From Adlercreutzia rubneri (GTDB lineage Bacteria; Actinomycetota; Coriobacteriia; Coriobacteriales; Eggerthellaceae): a stretch of DNA of 64,000 nucleotides. Below the pieces are notes generated by a model. The model was given only the letters and a program-made list of their open reading frames with translations, had not been told where the DNA came from and did no database searches. Position 1 is the stretch's first letter. The number at the start of each line of letters is the position of its first letter. This document shows, one piece after another, positions 52,193 to 60,949 of the stretch. Position numbers and translations under genes: made by a program. The stretch covers positions 33,890 to 97,889 of the forward strand of contig NZ_WPOO01000010.1 in NCBI RefSeq assembly GCF_009755265.1. The letters are read 5' to 3'.

Positions 52193-52455
52193 AAGTACCG
52201 CCATGGTGCCCCTTGTTTTTTAGATGGATCGAAGTAGGGCGGGGATCGTAGCAGCGTCAAACCGCAGTTATGTCGCGGCAGTGTCTCGTTTTCGCTGTGG
52301 ATAACTCTATGAGCAGGCACTTTGTAAATGGGCACACATGAAATGACCATAACTGGAAGGCTTGCAACATAACTGATGAGTGGCAGTTTTGCGTTGAACC
52401 GAAGCAGTGGAGTCATAATGGGCAGAACGAGAAAGTGCGATACAAGGAGTATCTC

Positions 52456-52902
52456 ATGGAAAAATTGCCGCCGGTTGAGAAAGTGTACGAGGCGTGGACG
52501 GCCCTGGCCGACGATCGCTACGATTTGAGTCCGGAAGCGCTTATCGTGCGGTCGTCGGACGGGTCGAAGGAGTACCGGGTGACCTGGGACGACGAGGAAC
52601 GCTACCGCTCCAACGACAACGCGACGTTCTGGCAGGGCTACGCGGGATACCCTGTCATCATGGCGCTCATGCTGCAAGGACGCGTGCCCTTCAACGGGGA
52701 GGTGGCCGCTTGGTTCAAGGGCATTCCGTGGAAGGCGCTCAACGATGCCCACAAGCGCGACTACGCTGCCGCGCTGGCCGAGGCCTTCGAGCGCGCGGGC
52801 CTCGACATGCCCCGGCAGTTGCAAGCCGAGGAAGCCGCCGCTGAGGTAATGGAGGCCCTGCGGGAGTTGCCCGTTTCCGTGGGGAGGCCGACGAGGAGGT
52901 AG
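52456..52902 (+). CDS. Conserved hypothetical protein, about 148 residues
   Basis: No family recognised. The 148 residues are soluble and mixed alpha/beta. They begin MEKLPPVEKVYEAWTAL, with a central YRVTWDDEERYRSNDNATFW and a helical, Glu/Ala-rich C-terminus. I start at ATG 52456, six bases after AAGGAG, rather than at 52435. The 240 bases upstream are AT-rich for this genome and may hold its promoter. It is convergent with the GLUG-repeat protein gene. Confidence 0.7.
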   Translation: MEKLPPVEKVYEAWTALADDRYDLSPEALIVRSSDGSKEYRVTWDDEERYRSNDNATFWQGYAGYPVIMALMLQGRVPFNGEVAAWFKGIPWKALNDAHKRDYAAALAEAFERAGLDMPRQLQAEEAAAEVMEALRELPVSVGRPTRR

Positions 52903-52990
52903 TGGTCAGGGCGACGGCCTCGATGTGCGCTCTCAGGTAAAGAGGAGCCACGGCGATTGTGGCTTACGGTGCGAGCGATGCCGAGCTACG

Positions 52991-55288
52991 CTACTTGGCC
53001 CGGGCACGCTTCATGCGGGCGCGGGCGAGGGCCGCGGCGCCGCCCGAGACGACGGCCAGAGCTCCCACGGCGAGCAGCGCATCGGTGGCCGCGTCTCCAG
53101 TCTGTGGAACGCCGCGGTAGGCGGTCGAGCTGCTGCGGTAAGTATGCGTGCCAGACGCCGCGCTGGATGTGCTGGGTTTGGCTGTCGCCTTAGAGGCGTC
53201 ATCCTTGTCCGCGCCCTTCGTCCCGTTGCCGTCGGTCTGGTCGTCGGCTGCGGTGCTGCCATCTGTCTTGTCCCCGGCATTCGCGTTGGCGTCTCCGCTC
53301 GGCTGCCCGTCGTTTGTCGTTCCCGTCTGTCCGTCGCTCGGGTTGCCCTCGCCGCCCTCGTTGCCCGATGGCGTGCTCGGGGCTTTCAGCTCCTCCACGG
53401 TGGCGCCAGGGGCAGCGGCCGCTGCTGTTCGGGCTGCGCCGGCGTCACCATAGTAAACGGTCTTGCCTCCATCGTGAACGACGGCCTGGGCGTTGTGCTT
53501 GGCCGTTGAGACGGGCACGACGGAAAAGGGGGCCGTCGCGTGAGCGTCGGCGGGGACGAACTCGGCGTAGGAATCGGCCACATAGGGCGCTACGTCCTGG
53601 TTGTAACTGCCGCCCTTAAGCGCGAGTGACCCTGTGCCGCTTACGGTGGCCAAAGGCTCGGGCTTGCCGTCGGCTCCCTCGGCGGTCGCCACGTCGCCCT
53701 GTCCGGTTACCGTCAGGGCTCCATCCTGAAGGGACAGACTGCCGTCCGTGGCGAAGAAGAGGTTGAAGCCAGCCAGATCCAGGGTGAGCTCGCGGCCGTC
53801 GGAAACGGAGAGGGTCGGCTGGTCGCTCACGCTGCTGACGAGCTTAATGGTGCTGTGATCGGGGGCCGTTGCGAAGGCGCCCGCGAGTGTGGCGTAGCGC
53901 GTCGCTCCGGCCTGGGCCACCCAGGCGCTCCCGTTGTCGCGCACGGTGAAATCGCTCGGCGTGTTGTTGTAGGCGTAGGGGCCCTTCAAGGGAGCCGTGA
54001 TGGCATTGAGCGGGGTGGCGCTCACGTTGTTCTCCACAAGGATGCCCTCGGGCACCGTGGAGGGCAGCGACGAGATGTCGGCGTTCTGCAGGTTGCCCAC
54101 GATGCCCCCGGCGAAGCTCGAGCTGGTGATGGACGCGGCCGTATTGGCGTTCCCGCTTACGGTGCCCGCGTTGTAGAACGTGCCAACGATGCCGCCGGCG
54201 CAGCTGCCGCCTTGCACGGAGGCGCTGTTGGCGCAGCCGGTCACCGTGATGGGCGCGCTGGTGGCGTAGGCTGGGGCGGCGCCGTCGTAGCGGGCCCATC
54301 CCACGATGCCCCCGATGCCGTAGGCACTGGCGTTACTCGTGGAAACCGCCCCGGAATTGGTGCAGCCGCTCACGGCGCCGTAGTTCTTCTGCTCGCCGAC
54401 GATGCCGCCGACAGAGTAGCTCGTGCCGGCAATGGCGCCGCTGTTCTCGCAATTCGACACGAAGGTCGCGCTGAGGCCGGCGATGCCGCCGATGCAGTCG
54501 GTGCCGGAAATGCTCCCGCTGTTGCGGCATCCGGTGATGGCCATGCGGCCGGTGGGGGTGGTGTAGTAGGCGGCGCCCACGATACCGCCGGCGTTGCCCA
54601 CGCCGCCCGCGGCGGTGACCGAGGCGCTGTTCTCGCAGTTCTCGATGGCGCCGGATAGCGTCATGCGCCCCGCGATGCCGCCCACGCCCGCCTTGCCGGA
54701 AACGGATCCGTAGACGTTTACGCCGGATACAGTGGAATCGTTCGCCAACATGCCGCAGAGGATGCCCGCCAGCTCGCTTTGAGGCACGGCGATCTTCGCG
54801 TCGGCCACGGTGAGGTTCTTCACGGTGGCCCCGTCCAGAATGCCGAAGAGTCCGATGGCGTAGTCGGCGCCCTGGGTCGAAGTGATCTTCAGGCCGCTCA
54901 CGGTGTGGCCCGCGCCGTCGAAGGTGCCAGCGAAAGGTGTGCTGCCCTCGGCGATGCCGCTGCTCTTGCGCGTGCCGGCGCCGATGGGCGTCCACTCGGC
55001 GCCCTCGAGATCCACGTCGGCGCCGGGGGCCACGTATTTGCCGTCATAGTCGTCGCCTGCGTTCACGGCATCGCGGAAGGCCGCTATCTGACTTGCATTC
55101 TCGATGAGGTAGGGGTCGGCCTCGGTGCCCGCGCCCGAGGCGAAGACAGCGCTGTCCACGGCCCAGGCAGGGGACGCCCAGCAGAGAGCGGCGAGAAGGG
55201 CGAACGCGGCAACAACCCAGCGGAGGGACACCGACGAGTGCGGAAAGAAGCGGACGGTGAAGGCATGTACGGAACGGTACGGGGCCAT
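52991..55288 (-). CDS. GLUG-repeat sortase-anchored surface protein
   Basis: This is a secreted cell-wall protein of 765 residues. A signal peptide spans about residues 1-44 (hydrophobic core RWVVAAFALLAALCWA, cleavage near AWA). A beta-helical region of GLUG-like repeats (VGGIVG, CENSGAI, CTNSGAVS, CANSASVQG) covers about 120-410, then a beta domain with DGRELTLDLAGFNL. A Gly/Asp/Thr-rich linker precedes the sorting signal VPQTGD, a hydrophobic helix and a basic tail. The motif has Val where LPXTG has Leu. I start at ATG 55288, which has an AGAGAGG box; the ATG at 55336 has none. It is divergent from gltX. Such repeats are found in adhesins. Confidence 0.85.
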   Translation of the reverse strand: MAPYRSVHAFTVRFFPHSSVSLRWVVAAFALLAALCWASPAWAVDSAVFASGAGTEADPYLIENASQIAAFRDAVNAGDDYDGKYVAPGADVDLEGAEWTPIGAGTRKSSGIAEGSTPFAGTFDGAGHTVSGLKITSTQGADYAIGLFGILDGATVKNLTVADAKIAVPQSELAGILCGMLANDSTVSGVNVYGSVSGKAGVGGIAGRMTLSGAIENCENSASVTAAGGVGNAGGIVGAAYYTTPTGRMAITGCRNSGSISGTDCIGGIAGLSATFVSNCENSGAIAGTSYSVGGIVGEQKNYGAVSGCTNSGAVSTSNASAYGIGGIVGWARYDGAAPAYATSAPITVTGCANSASVQGGSCAGGIVGTFYNAGTVSGNANTAASITSSSFAGGIVGNLQNADISSLPSTVPEGILVENNVSATPLNAITAPLKGPYAYNNTPSDFTVRDNGSAWVAQAGATRYATLAGAFATAPDHSTIKLVSSVSDQPTLSVSDGRELTLDLAGFNLFFATDGSLSLQDGALTVTGQGDVATAEGADGKPEPLATVSGTGSLALKGGSYNQDVAPYVADSYAEFVPADAHATAPFSVVPVSTAKHNAQAVVHDGGKTVYYGDAGAARTAAAAAPGATVEELKAPSTPSGNEGGEGNPSDGQTGTTNDGQPSGDANANAGDKTDGSTAADDQTDGNGTKGADKDDASKATAKPSTSSAASGTHTYRSSSTAYRGVPQTGDAATDALLAVGALAVVSGGAAALARARMKRARAK

Positions 55289-55610
55289 GGCGATTTCCTC
55301 TCTTACGGCGTCGTGGGAACGTGTGGAACGGGGCATAGCCGGCGCGTCCTTCGCGGGCGCCCGTGCGAAGCCGAAGCCCCTCCCATAGCTCCTTCAGTCT
55401 AGGCCCGCTCCGGTGTCGCCTTAGGGCTGCTGTCCAACCGATACGGCCCCACCGCCGAACTGTCACGGAGCGTCACGGCTCCGTTGCGCTGCGGACACGA
55501 GCCCTGTACCGAACCGTCGCCGAGTCGGATGTGGTCAATGAATGATGGCTCAGCCCCCGTGCTATACTGGCGCTATTACCTGAATCGACCCCGAGGACTG
55601 AAGGAAACCC
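55289..55610. other. Divergent intergenic region between the GLUG protein gene and gltX
   Basis: There is no gene. An extended -10 TGCTATACT at 55560-55568 is positioned for gltX. The GLUG gene promoter could not be placed. Confidence 0.5.
55560..55568 (+). promoter_or_regulatory. Extended -10 promoter of gltX
   Basis: TG-C-TATACT lies about 43 bases before the gltX ATG. No -35 is evident, which is common for extended -10 promoters. Confidence 0.45.
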
Positions 55611-57233
55611 ATGACCACGACCAAGCCCGTGCGCGTCCGCTTCGCGCCTTCTCCCACCGGCAAGCTGCACATCGGCGGCGCTCGCACCGCCATCTACAAC
55701 TGGGCCTTCGCCCGGGCTACCGGAGGCACCTTCGTGCTGCGCATCGAGGACACCGACCCGGAGCGTTCCACCGAGGAGAACACCCAGATCATTCTGCGCG
55801 CGCTGAAGTGGATGGGCCTCGATTGGGACGAGGGCCCGGAGGTGGGCGGACCTTGCGGCCCCTATTTCCAGACCCAGCGCACCGACACGTACGAGGCAGC
55901 GCTGCAGAAGCTCATCGACGCCGGCGCCGCTTATCCTTGCTTCTGCACCAAGGAGGAGCTGGACGCCAAGCGCGAGGCCGCCGAGAAAACCGAGGGAGGT
56001 TACGCGGGCTACGACCGCACCTGTCGCGCCATTCCGGCCGACGAGGCCTCCGCGCGCATCGCTGCCGGCGAGCCCCATGTCTGGCGCTTGAAAGTGCCCG
56101 ACGACCACGGTCCGGTCACGTTCAAGGATGCCGTCTACGGCGACATGAGCTTCCCCATCGATGTGATGGACGACATGATCCTGCGCCGCACCGACGGCAC
56201 GTTCACCTACAACTTCGCTGTGGTCTGCGACGATGTGAACATGGCCATCACCCACGTCATCCGCGGCGACGACCATCTCTCCAACACCCCGCGCCAGGTG
56301 CTCATCTACGAGGCGCTCGGCGCCGAGGTGCCGCTGTTCGCGCATCTGTCCATGATCTTGGGCCCCGACGGCAAGAAGCTCTCGAAGCGCCACGGTGCCA
56401 CCAATGTCGAAGAGTACCGCGACCGGGGGTATCTGCCCGACGCTCTCGTGAACTTCCTGGCGCTGCTCGGCTGGTCGCTCGACGGCGAGACCACCATCAT
56501 CCCGCCGGCGGAGCTCTGCCGCACCTTCTCGCTCGATCGCATCACGAAGAAGCACTCCATCTTCGACGAGAAGAAGCTCGACTGGATGAACGGCGTCTAT
56601 ATCCGCGACATGGGCGCTGCCGCCTGGGTCGATGCCGCCAAGCCCTGGCTCGCCCAGACCAACCTGGATGGGTCGAACGTGCCGGACGGCATCACCGTCG
56701 TGCCGACGCCCGCCAAGGAGGAGGCGGAAGCGGCCGCCCGCGAGTTGCATCTGCCCGGCGAGGGCGTGGACGCCGACACCTGGGAGGCGTGCCTGGTCGA
56801 CGTGGACGACGATCGCGAGTTCTACGAGGCCATGTACCCGCTTGTTGCCGAGCGCCTGGCGCACCTGGACGAGATTCCCGCCAAGCTGGCGTTTCTGTTC
56901 TGGGGCGACTCGGTGGTGCTCGACGAGAAGAGCGTCCAGAAGGTGCTTTTGAAGGAAGGGGCGCGGGCCGATGAGGCGCTCGCCATCTGTCGCGGCATTC
57001 TCGCCGACGACGACAACCCGTGGGACGCCGAGGCGCTCGAGGAGCTCTGCCGTGCCGCCGGCGAGGAGGCGGGGCTCAAGCCGAAGCTCTTGTTCCAGCC
57101 CTTGCGCGTGGCCGTGTGCGGCAACATGGTGTCGCCGCCTCTGTTCGAGGCCATGATGCTGATGGATCCCGCCGACATCGTCGCCCGCATCGACGGCGTC
57201 ACCGAAACCGTGTTCAGCGAGCGCGCCAACTAG
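55611..57233 (+). CDS. gltX: Glutamyl-tRNA synthetase
   Basis: This class I synthetase charges tRNA-Glu. The HIGH signature reads APSPTGKLHIGGARTA (about residue 11) and the KMSKS signature KKLSKRHGATNVEEY (about residue 258). The 540 residues include the C-terminal anticodon-binding helical domain, slightly longer than the 470-500 usual. ATG 55611 is preceded by GAAGGAAA. The next gene begins 30 bases downstream and may be co-transcribed. Confidence 0.96.
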   Translation: MTTTKPVRVRFAPSPTGKLHIGGARTAIYNWAFARATGGTFVLRIEDTDPERSTEENTQIILRALKWMGLDWDEGPEVGGPCGPYFQTQRTDTYEAALQKLIDAGAAYPCFCTKEELDAKREAAEKTEGGYAGYDRTCRAIPADEASARIAAGEPHVWRLKVPDDHGPVTFKDAVYGDMSFPIDVMDDMILRRTDGTFTYNFAVVCDDVNMAITHVIRGDDHLSNTPRQVLIYEALGAEVPLFAHLSMILGPDGKKLSKRHGATNVEEYRDRGYLPDALVNFLALLGWSLDGETTIIPPAELCRTFSLDRITKKHSIFDEKKLDWMNGVYIRDMGAAAWVDAAKPWLAQTNLDGSNVPDGITVVPTPAKEEAEAAARELHLPGEGVDADTWEACLVDVDDDREFYEAMYPLVAERLAHLDEIPAKLAFLFWGDSVVLDEKSVQKVLLKEGARADEALAICRGILADDDNPWDAEALEELCRAAGEEAGLKPKLLFQPLRVAVCGNMVSPPLFEAMMLMDPADIVARIDGVTETVFSERAN

Positions 57234-57263
57234 CGGGCGCGCAAACCAGAAAGGTCGAAGACC

Positions 57264-58514
57264 ATGGACGAGAATAGCAACACCCCGAGCGCTTCCGGCG
57301 CGCCGGAACCCCAACAGCCGGCGTCCCAGCCCGAGGCCGCGCCGGCGCAGCCGATGCAGCCGGCAGCTGCCGCACCCGAGAACCCCTTCGCCGCCTTCGG
57401 GGCGTCCGCGCCCCAGCCCGAGGCCGCGCCCGCGCCTGCAGCGGTGCCTCCCGAGGTCGCGCGGCCGGCGTCTGCGGCGACGGCGCCGACGCAGCCCTAC
57501 TACGACGCCGCCGCGGCACAGCCCGCTCAGCAGCCCTACGCCCCTTATGCCCAGGCCGCGGCCCAGCAGCCGACCTACGCGCCCTACGATGCCGCAGGCT
57601 ATGGCACCTACGGCGCGGGCAATCAGCCCCCGGTGCCCCCGGCCCCCGCGCAGAACATCTATCCGGGCTACGAGCCGCCCAATCCCAATCAGAAGCGCCG
57701 CTGGCCGTGGTTTCTGTTGGGACTGGCCGTGGGCCTCGTCATCGGCATGGGCGGCTGTGCCAGCTGCGTGGGTATCATGGCCCTGGCCGACTACGACAGC
57801 AGCTACGACAGCTACAACAGCTACGATGACGGTTATGACTACAATTACGATTACGACTTCGGCGACACCGACATGTGGGCTCCCGAGGACAGCTACGGTA
57901 CCGACGAGGACGCCTCGCCCTACGGCAGCTTCACCCTCGACGAGATCGCCTCGGTGTTCGAGGCCGACGGCGTCGCGGCGGGCGAGCCGGGCGAGGGCGA
58001 TGTTTGTGCCAAGGGCTTCTACACCGTAGGACCCCAGGGTCAGATTCCCGCCGGCCTGTATTATTTGGAAGGCTCCAACGAGAAGCTCTCCCACTACTAC
58101 GTGTTCGACGGGGACGACGGCCGCTACAGCCTCGATGACTCCGTGCAGTACTTCGGCAACTACTTCGTTGACCTGGACGAAGGAGACCTCATCGTGTTCG
58201 ATCCCGGCGACGAGGCGACCATGTACCCGGCTCCTTCCACCTCCACTAACCCGACGGCGCCCTATACCAACGGCTGCTACCGTGTGGGCATCGATATCCC
58301 CGCGGGCAGCTACACCATCACCGCGGCCACGGTGGGCGAGGGCGAGACCGACGAGGACTCGGCGGCCTTCGTCATGAAGAACCTCGACTTCGATGACGAC
58401 TCCATTGTGGACACCAAGTACGTCATTCCCGGCGGCGAGCAGACGGTCACGGTCAGCAACGGCCAGTACCTCGAGCTCTTCGCCGCCACCGCCACCCCCG
58501 TGGCCCAGGGGTAA
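57264..58514 (+). CDS. Membrane-anchored protein with twin extracellular beta domain
   Basis: No named family. The first 145 residues are a Pro/Ala/Gln-rich cytoplasmic segment, followed by one membrane helix (WPWFLLGLAVGLVIGMGG, about 149-166) and a Tyr/Asp-rich linker with repeated YDSYNSYDDGYDYNYDYD. Two related beta domains follow: GFYTVGPQGQIPAGLYYLEG at about 250 and GCYRVGIDIPAGSYTI at about 338, each ending in a GEQ/GDL turn and an acidic strand. The second-domain pattern (xxYxVGxDIPAGxY) recurs in Gram-positive envelope proteins. ATG 57264 follows AGAAAGGT, 30 bases after gltX. It is the last chromosomal gene before the mobile element. Confidence 0.7.
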   Translation: MDENSNTPSASGAPEPQQPASQPEAAPAQPMQPAAAAPENPFAAFGASAPQPEAAPAPAAVPPEVARPASAATAPTQPYYDAAAAQPAQQPYAPYAQAAAQQPTYAPYDAAGYGTYGAGNQPPVPPAPAQNIYPGYEPPNPNQKRRWPWFLLGLAVGLVIGMGGCASCVGIMALADYDSSYDSYNSYDDGYDYNYDYDFGDTDMWAPEDSYGTDEDASPYGSFTLDEIASVFEADGVAAGEPGEGDVCAKGFYTVGPQGQIPAGLYYLEGSNEKLSHYYVFDGDDGRYSLDDSVQYFGNYFVDLDEGDLIVFDPGDEATMYPAPSTSTNPTAPYTNGCYRVGIDIPAGSYTITAATVGEGETDEDSAAFVMKNLDFDDDSIVDTKYVIPGGEQTVTVSNGQYLELFAATATPVAQG

Positions 58515-58550
58515 GGGCAACCACCTGCGTGGACGCCAGTGCATTAGATC

Positions 58551-58635
58551 CGTAGGGGGCGACCTTGGTCGCCCCTTCCAACCAGAGAGATTTTTCCTGA
58601 TGATGAGGGGCGACCGAGGTCGCCCCCTACGAAGG
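58551..58635. repeat. GGGGCGACC palindromes, copies 7 and 8 (composite)
   Basis: Cores at 58556-58575 and 58607-58626 face each other, with CCGTAG at the left edge and CCTACG at the right. This is the same composite arrangement as at 26237-26320. Confidence 0.88.
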
Positions 58636-58887
58636 TTGACCGGAAGGAAAGGATTCCTATGATTAGTTCTTATTAGGAACGCTGTAATATCAAGGCTTTC
58701 CGGGGCCTGCAATACCGGAAGAAAATAAAACAGAGCTATCACATTACGCAGAAAGCCGTCCGTTGAGGAAAACGGGCGGCTTTTTTGCGTGGATGGCCCG
58801 AAAAGGAGGCGAAAATTTTCAAAAAATAATAGCAAAATTTTCGGAGAAAACTTTGTGCAAAACGATGAAATTTAAGGAGGTTAGCAA
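58636..58887 (+). other. Probable left boundary of the integrative conjugative element
   Basis: Base composition drops from GC-rich chromosome to a less GC-rich segment between about 58640 and 58790. There is an imperfect hairpin (ATTCCTA/TTAGGAA near 58652-58677) and a terminator at 58753-58786. No duplicated attachment site can be shown, because the other end is outside the window. Confidence 0.4.
58753..58786 (+). terminator. Intrinsic terminator at the element boundary
   Basis: AAGCCGTCCGTT pairs with AACGGGCGGCTT (one G-T) around a 6-base loop, followed by a run of six T (81-86). Confidence 0.8.
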
Positions 58888-60321
58888 ATGGCAGAAGAAA
58901 AGCGCCCTCTGGAGTCAGAGCCGCAGGCGGCACCGGAGGCCAGTACGCCTGACGTCCCCGGTGCCCCTGCCCCGGACTTGTCGGGCGATATTTCCCAGCC
59001 GGTGCATGACGGCCCTGCCCAGCCGGACCCCGGCGACGTGGTGATTTCTTTTGAAAAGATCGACGAGTTATTGAAGGAGCGCCGCGATGCCGCCCGTGAA
59101 AAGGTGGAACAGGAATCGCCGCCTGAACCATCGGCTGAAGGCGGCAAAGAGGAAAAAACCAAGCCGGAACCCGAGCAGCCCAAGCCCCGCCGGGGCCGTC
59201 CCCCGAAGGAAAAGGCTGTGTCCGAGGACAAGGACACGAAGGCGGCGACGCCCCGCAGGGGCCGCCCACCCAAGGCTGACAAGGCGGCCCCTGACAAGGC
59301 CACGCCGCCCAAACCTCGAGACAAAGTGTCCCGAAGCGGCAGCGAAAAAGCTACCGCAGATAAGGGCGGAAGCATTTCCGCCGCTGCTCCCGCGCAGGAG
59401 CAGGCTCCGGCAGCGCCGACGCCCCCGCCACGCCCTGTGGAGGAGGGCAAGGTCATCTATCTGAAGCTCTCCGAGCTGCACCCGTTCCATACCTTCCGGG
59501 ACCACCCGTTCAAGGTGGAGGACAACGCGGCCATGACCGATTTGGTCAGCACCATCAAGGAGCATGGCGTTATGACCCCCGCCACCGTCCGCCCGGAAAA
59601 GGACGGCAGCGGCTATGAGATCGTGGCGGGCCACCGCCGCCATCGCGGCAGTGAGCTGGCCGGTCTGGACGAGCTGCCCTGTATCGTGCGGGACATGACC
59701 GACATTGAGGCCGTCCGCGAGATGAAAAACAGCAACAAGCAGCGCGGCGATCCCCTGCCCAGCGAACTGGCAAAGCTGCTGGATCTGGAAGTGGAGGCCA
59801 TCAAGCACCAGGGCGGGCGGCTGGACAATGTAGCCCCCGGCGACATCGGCAAACGCTCCGTTGAGATCGTGGGAGAAAATAACGGCATGAACTATAAAAA
59901 GGTCATGCGTTATATCCGGCTCAACTCCCTTGTCCCGGAGCTGCTGAACAAGGTGGATGATAAAAAGCTGGGCTTCATGCCCGCTGTGGAGATCTCCTAC
60001 ATCAAGCCGAAAAACCAGCGGCTTATCGCCGTCTCCATTGACGGCGAGCAGTCCTCGCCCTCCCACGCACAGGCGAAAAGGCTGCGGGAACTGGACCAGG
60101 CGGGCAAGCTCAACGGCGACATTATCGACGGAATCTTATCTGAAAAGAAAAAGGAGGATCGCGGCGTGATCATTTCTACTGCGGAACTGGAAAAGTATTT
60201 TGGCAAGGAGGTCACTCCCGCCAAGATGAAAGAGCAGATCATCTCTCTGCTGGATGACTGGAAGGCCAAGCAGCCGCCCGAGCTGGGCAAGCCTGAAAAG
60301 AAAGCGGATCTGGAGAAGTAA
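58888..60321 (+). CDS. ICE ParB/Srx-fold protein with two AT-hooks
   Basis: This is a ParB-family DNA-binding protein typical of conjugative elements of Firmicutes, 477 residues. The first 185 are low-complexity and charged, and contain two AT-hook motifs (KPRRGRPPK and TPRRGRPPK, about residues 92-132), which bind the minor groove. The ParB core starts near 190 (KLSELHPFHTF) and includes GYEIVAGHRRHRGSELAG and EMKNSNKQRGDPLPSELAKL, then a helix-turn-helix region. ATG 58888 follows AAGGAGG. It ends at an intrinsic terminator. The palindrome GACAAAGTGTCCC occurs inside it, at its terminator and before pcfB; these could be its binding sites (inference). Confidence 0.88.
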   Translation: MAEEKRPLESEPQAAPEASTPDVPGAPAPDLSGDISQPVHDGPAQPDPGDVVISFEKIDELLKERRDAAREKVEQESPPEPSAEGGKEEKTKPEPEQPKPRRGRPPKEKAVSEDKDTKAATPRRGRPPKADKAAPDKATPPKPRDKVSRSGSEKATADKGGSISAAAPAQEQAPAAPTPPPRPVEEGKVIYLKLSELHPFHTFRDHPFKVEDNAAMTDLVSTIKEHGVMTPATVRPEKDGSGYEIVAGHRRHRGSELAGLDELPCIVRDMTDIEAVREMKNSNKQRGDPLPSELAKLLDLEVEAIKHQGGRLDNVAPGDIGKRSVEIVGENNGMNYKKVMRYIRLNSLVPELLNKVDDKKLGFMPAVEISYIKPKNQRLIAVSIDGEQSSPSHAQAKRLRELDQAGKLNGDIIDGILSEKKKEDRGVIISTAELEKYFGKEVTPAKMKEQIISLLDDWKAKQPPELGKPEKKADLEK

Positions 60322-60351
60322 ACCTCGAGACAGATTGTCCCGAGGTTTTTT
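60321..60351 (+). terminator. Intrinsic terminator after parB
   Basis: AACCTCGAGACA pairs with TGTCCCGAGGTT (one mismatch) around a short loop; the T run ends at 60351. The stem coincides with the second copy of the GACA...TGTCCC palindrome. Confidence 0.75.
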
Positions 60352-60606
60352 CACGCCCTTTTGCCCGTGGCTCTGCTGGTATATATCCCCCGTCGCCGCC
60401 CATTCCCCGGCACGGGCGGGCCGGGCAGTCAAGGGTGCATCGCACCGCCGTTTGCGGCGGCCAGCCCTTGACGGCCTGTCCCGGCTGTGCTAACCCCGGC
60501 GGCGCGGCGGGGGCATATATCCTCCAGAGCCACCCCCTTTCCCAAGAATGGGAAAGGGCGGGGGGATAGGGCTGAACACAATTTATAAAATATGGAGGTT
60601 CTAAAC
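60352..60606 (+). other. Structured 255-base region before the DUF4406 gene
   Basis: There is no gene. A three-way-junction-like fold lies at 60428-60472: arms GTCAAGGG/CCCTTGAC enclose the hairpins GGTGCATCGCACC and CCGCCGTTTGCGGCGG. A 9-bp stem CCCTTTCCC/GGGAAAGGG lies at 60535-60558. TATAAA near 60584 may be the -10 of the next gene. Confidence 0.6.
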
Positions 60607-60948
60607 ATGAAACGACCCCTTGCGTATATTACCGCCGCATGGAGCGGCGACGATTGCGAAAACGCGGAACTGGCGGCGAAGTATTGCCGCACCGTCTACA
60701 AGGCGGGCTTTTCGCCCATCTGCCCGACCCTGTACCTGCCCCTGATCCTCAACGACGCCATTCCCGAGGAACACAAAGACGGCATCGACATGAGCCGTAA
60801 CCTGCTGCGCCGTTCCCATGTGCTGGTGGTCTGCGGCCATACCGTCACCGAGGCCATGAAAAACGACATCGCCGTGGCCCAGCGGCTGGGTATCACCGCC
60901 ACTACCCTTGAAGGCATCCTGACCGTCAAGGGGCAGGGCCGCAAATAA
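60607..60948 (+). CDS. DUF4406 (nucleoside 2-deoxyribosyltransferase-like) protein
   Basis: The 113-residue protein matches the DUF4406 pattern: YITAAWSGDDCENAELAAKY at the N-terminus, PTLYLPLILND in the middle, and SHVLVVCGHTVTEAMKNDIA at the end. The fold is that of nucleoside 2-deoxyribosyltransferases. The role in mobile elements is unknown, and nucleotide salvage or signalling is possible. ATG 60607 lies nine bases after GGAGG. The stop is one base before the methyltransferase ATG. Confidence 0.82.
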   Translation: MKRPLAYITAAWSGDDCENAELAAKYCRTVYKAGFSPICPTLYLPLILNDAIPEEHKDGIDMSRNLLRRSHVLVVCGHTVTEAMKNDIAVAQRLGITATTLEGILTVKGQGRK

Positions 60949-60949
60949 G

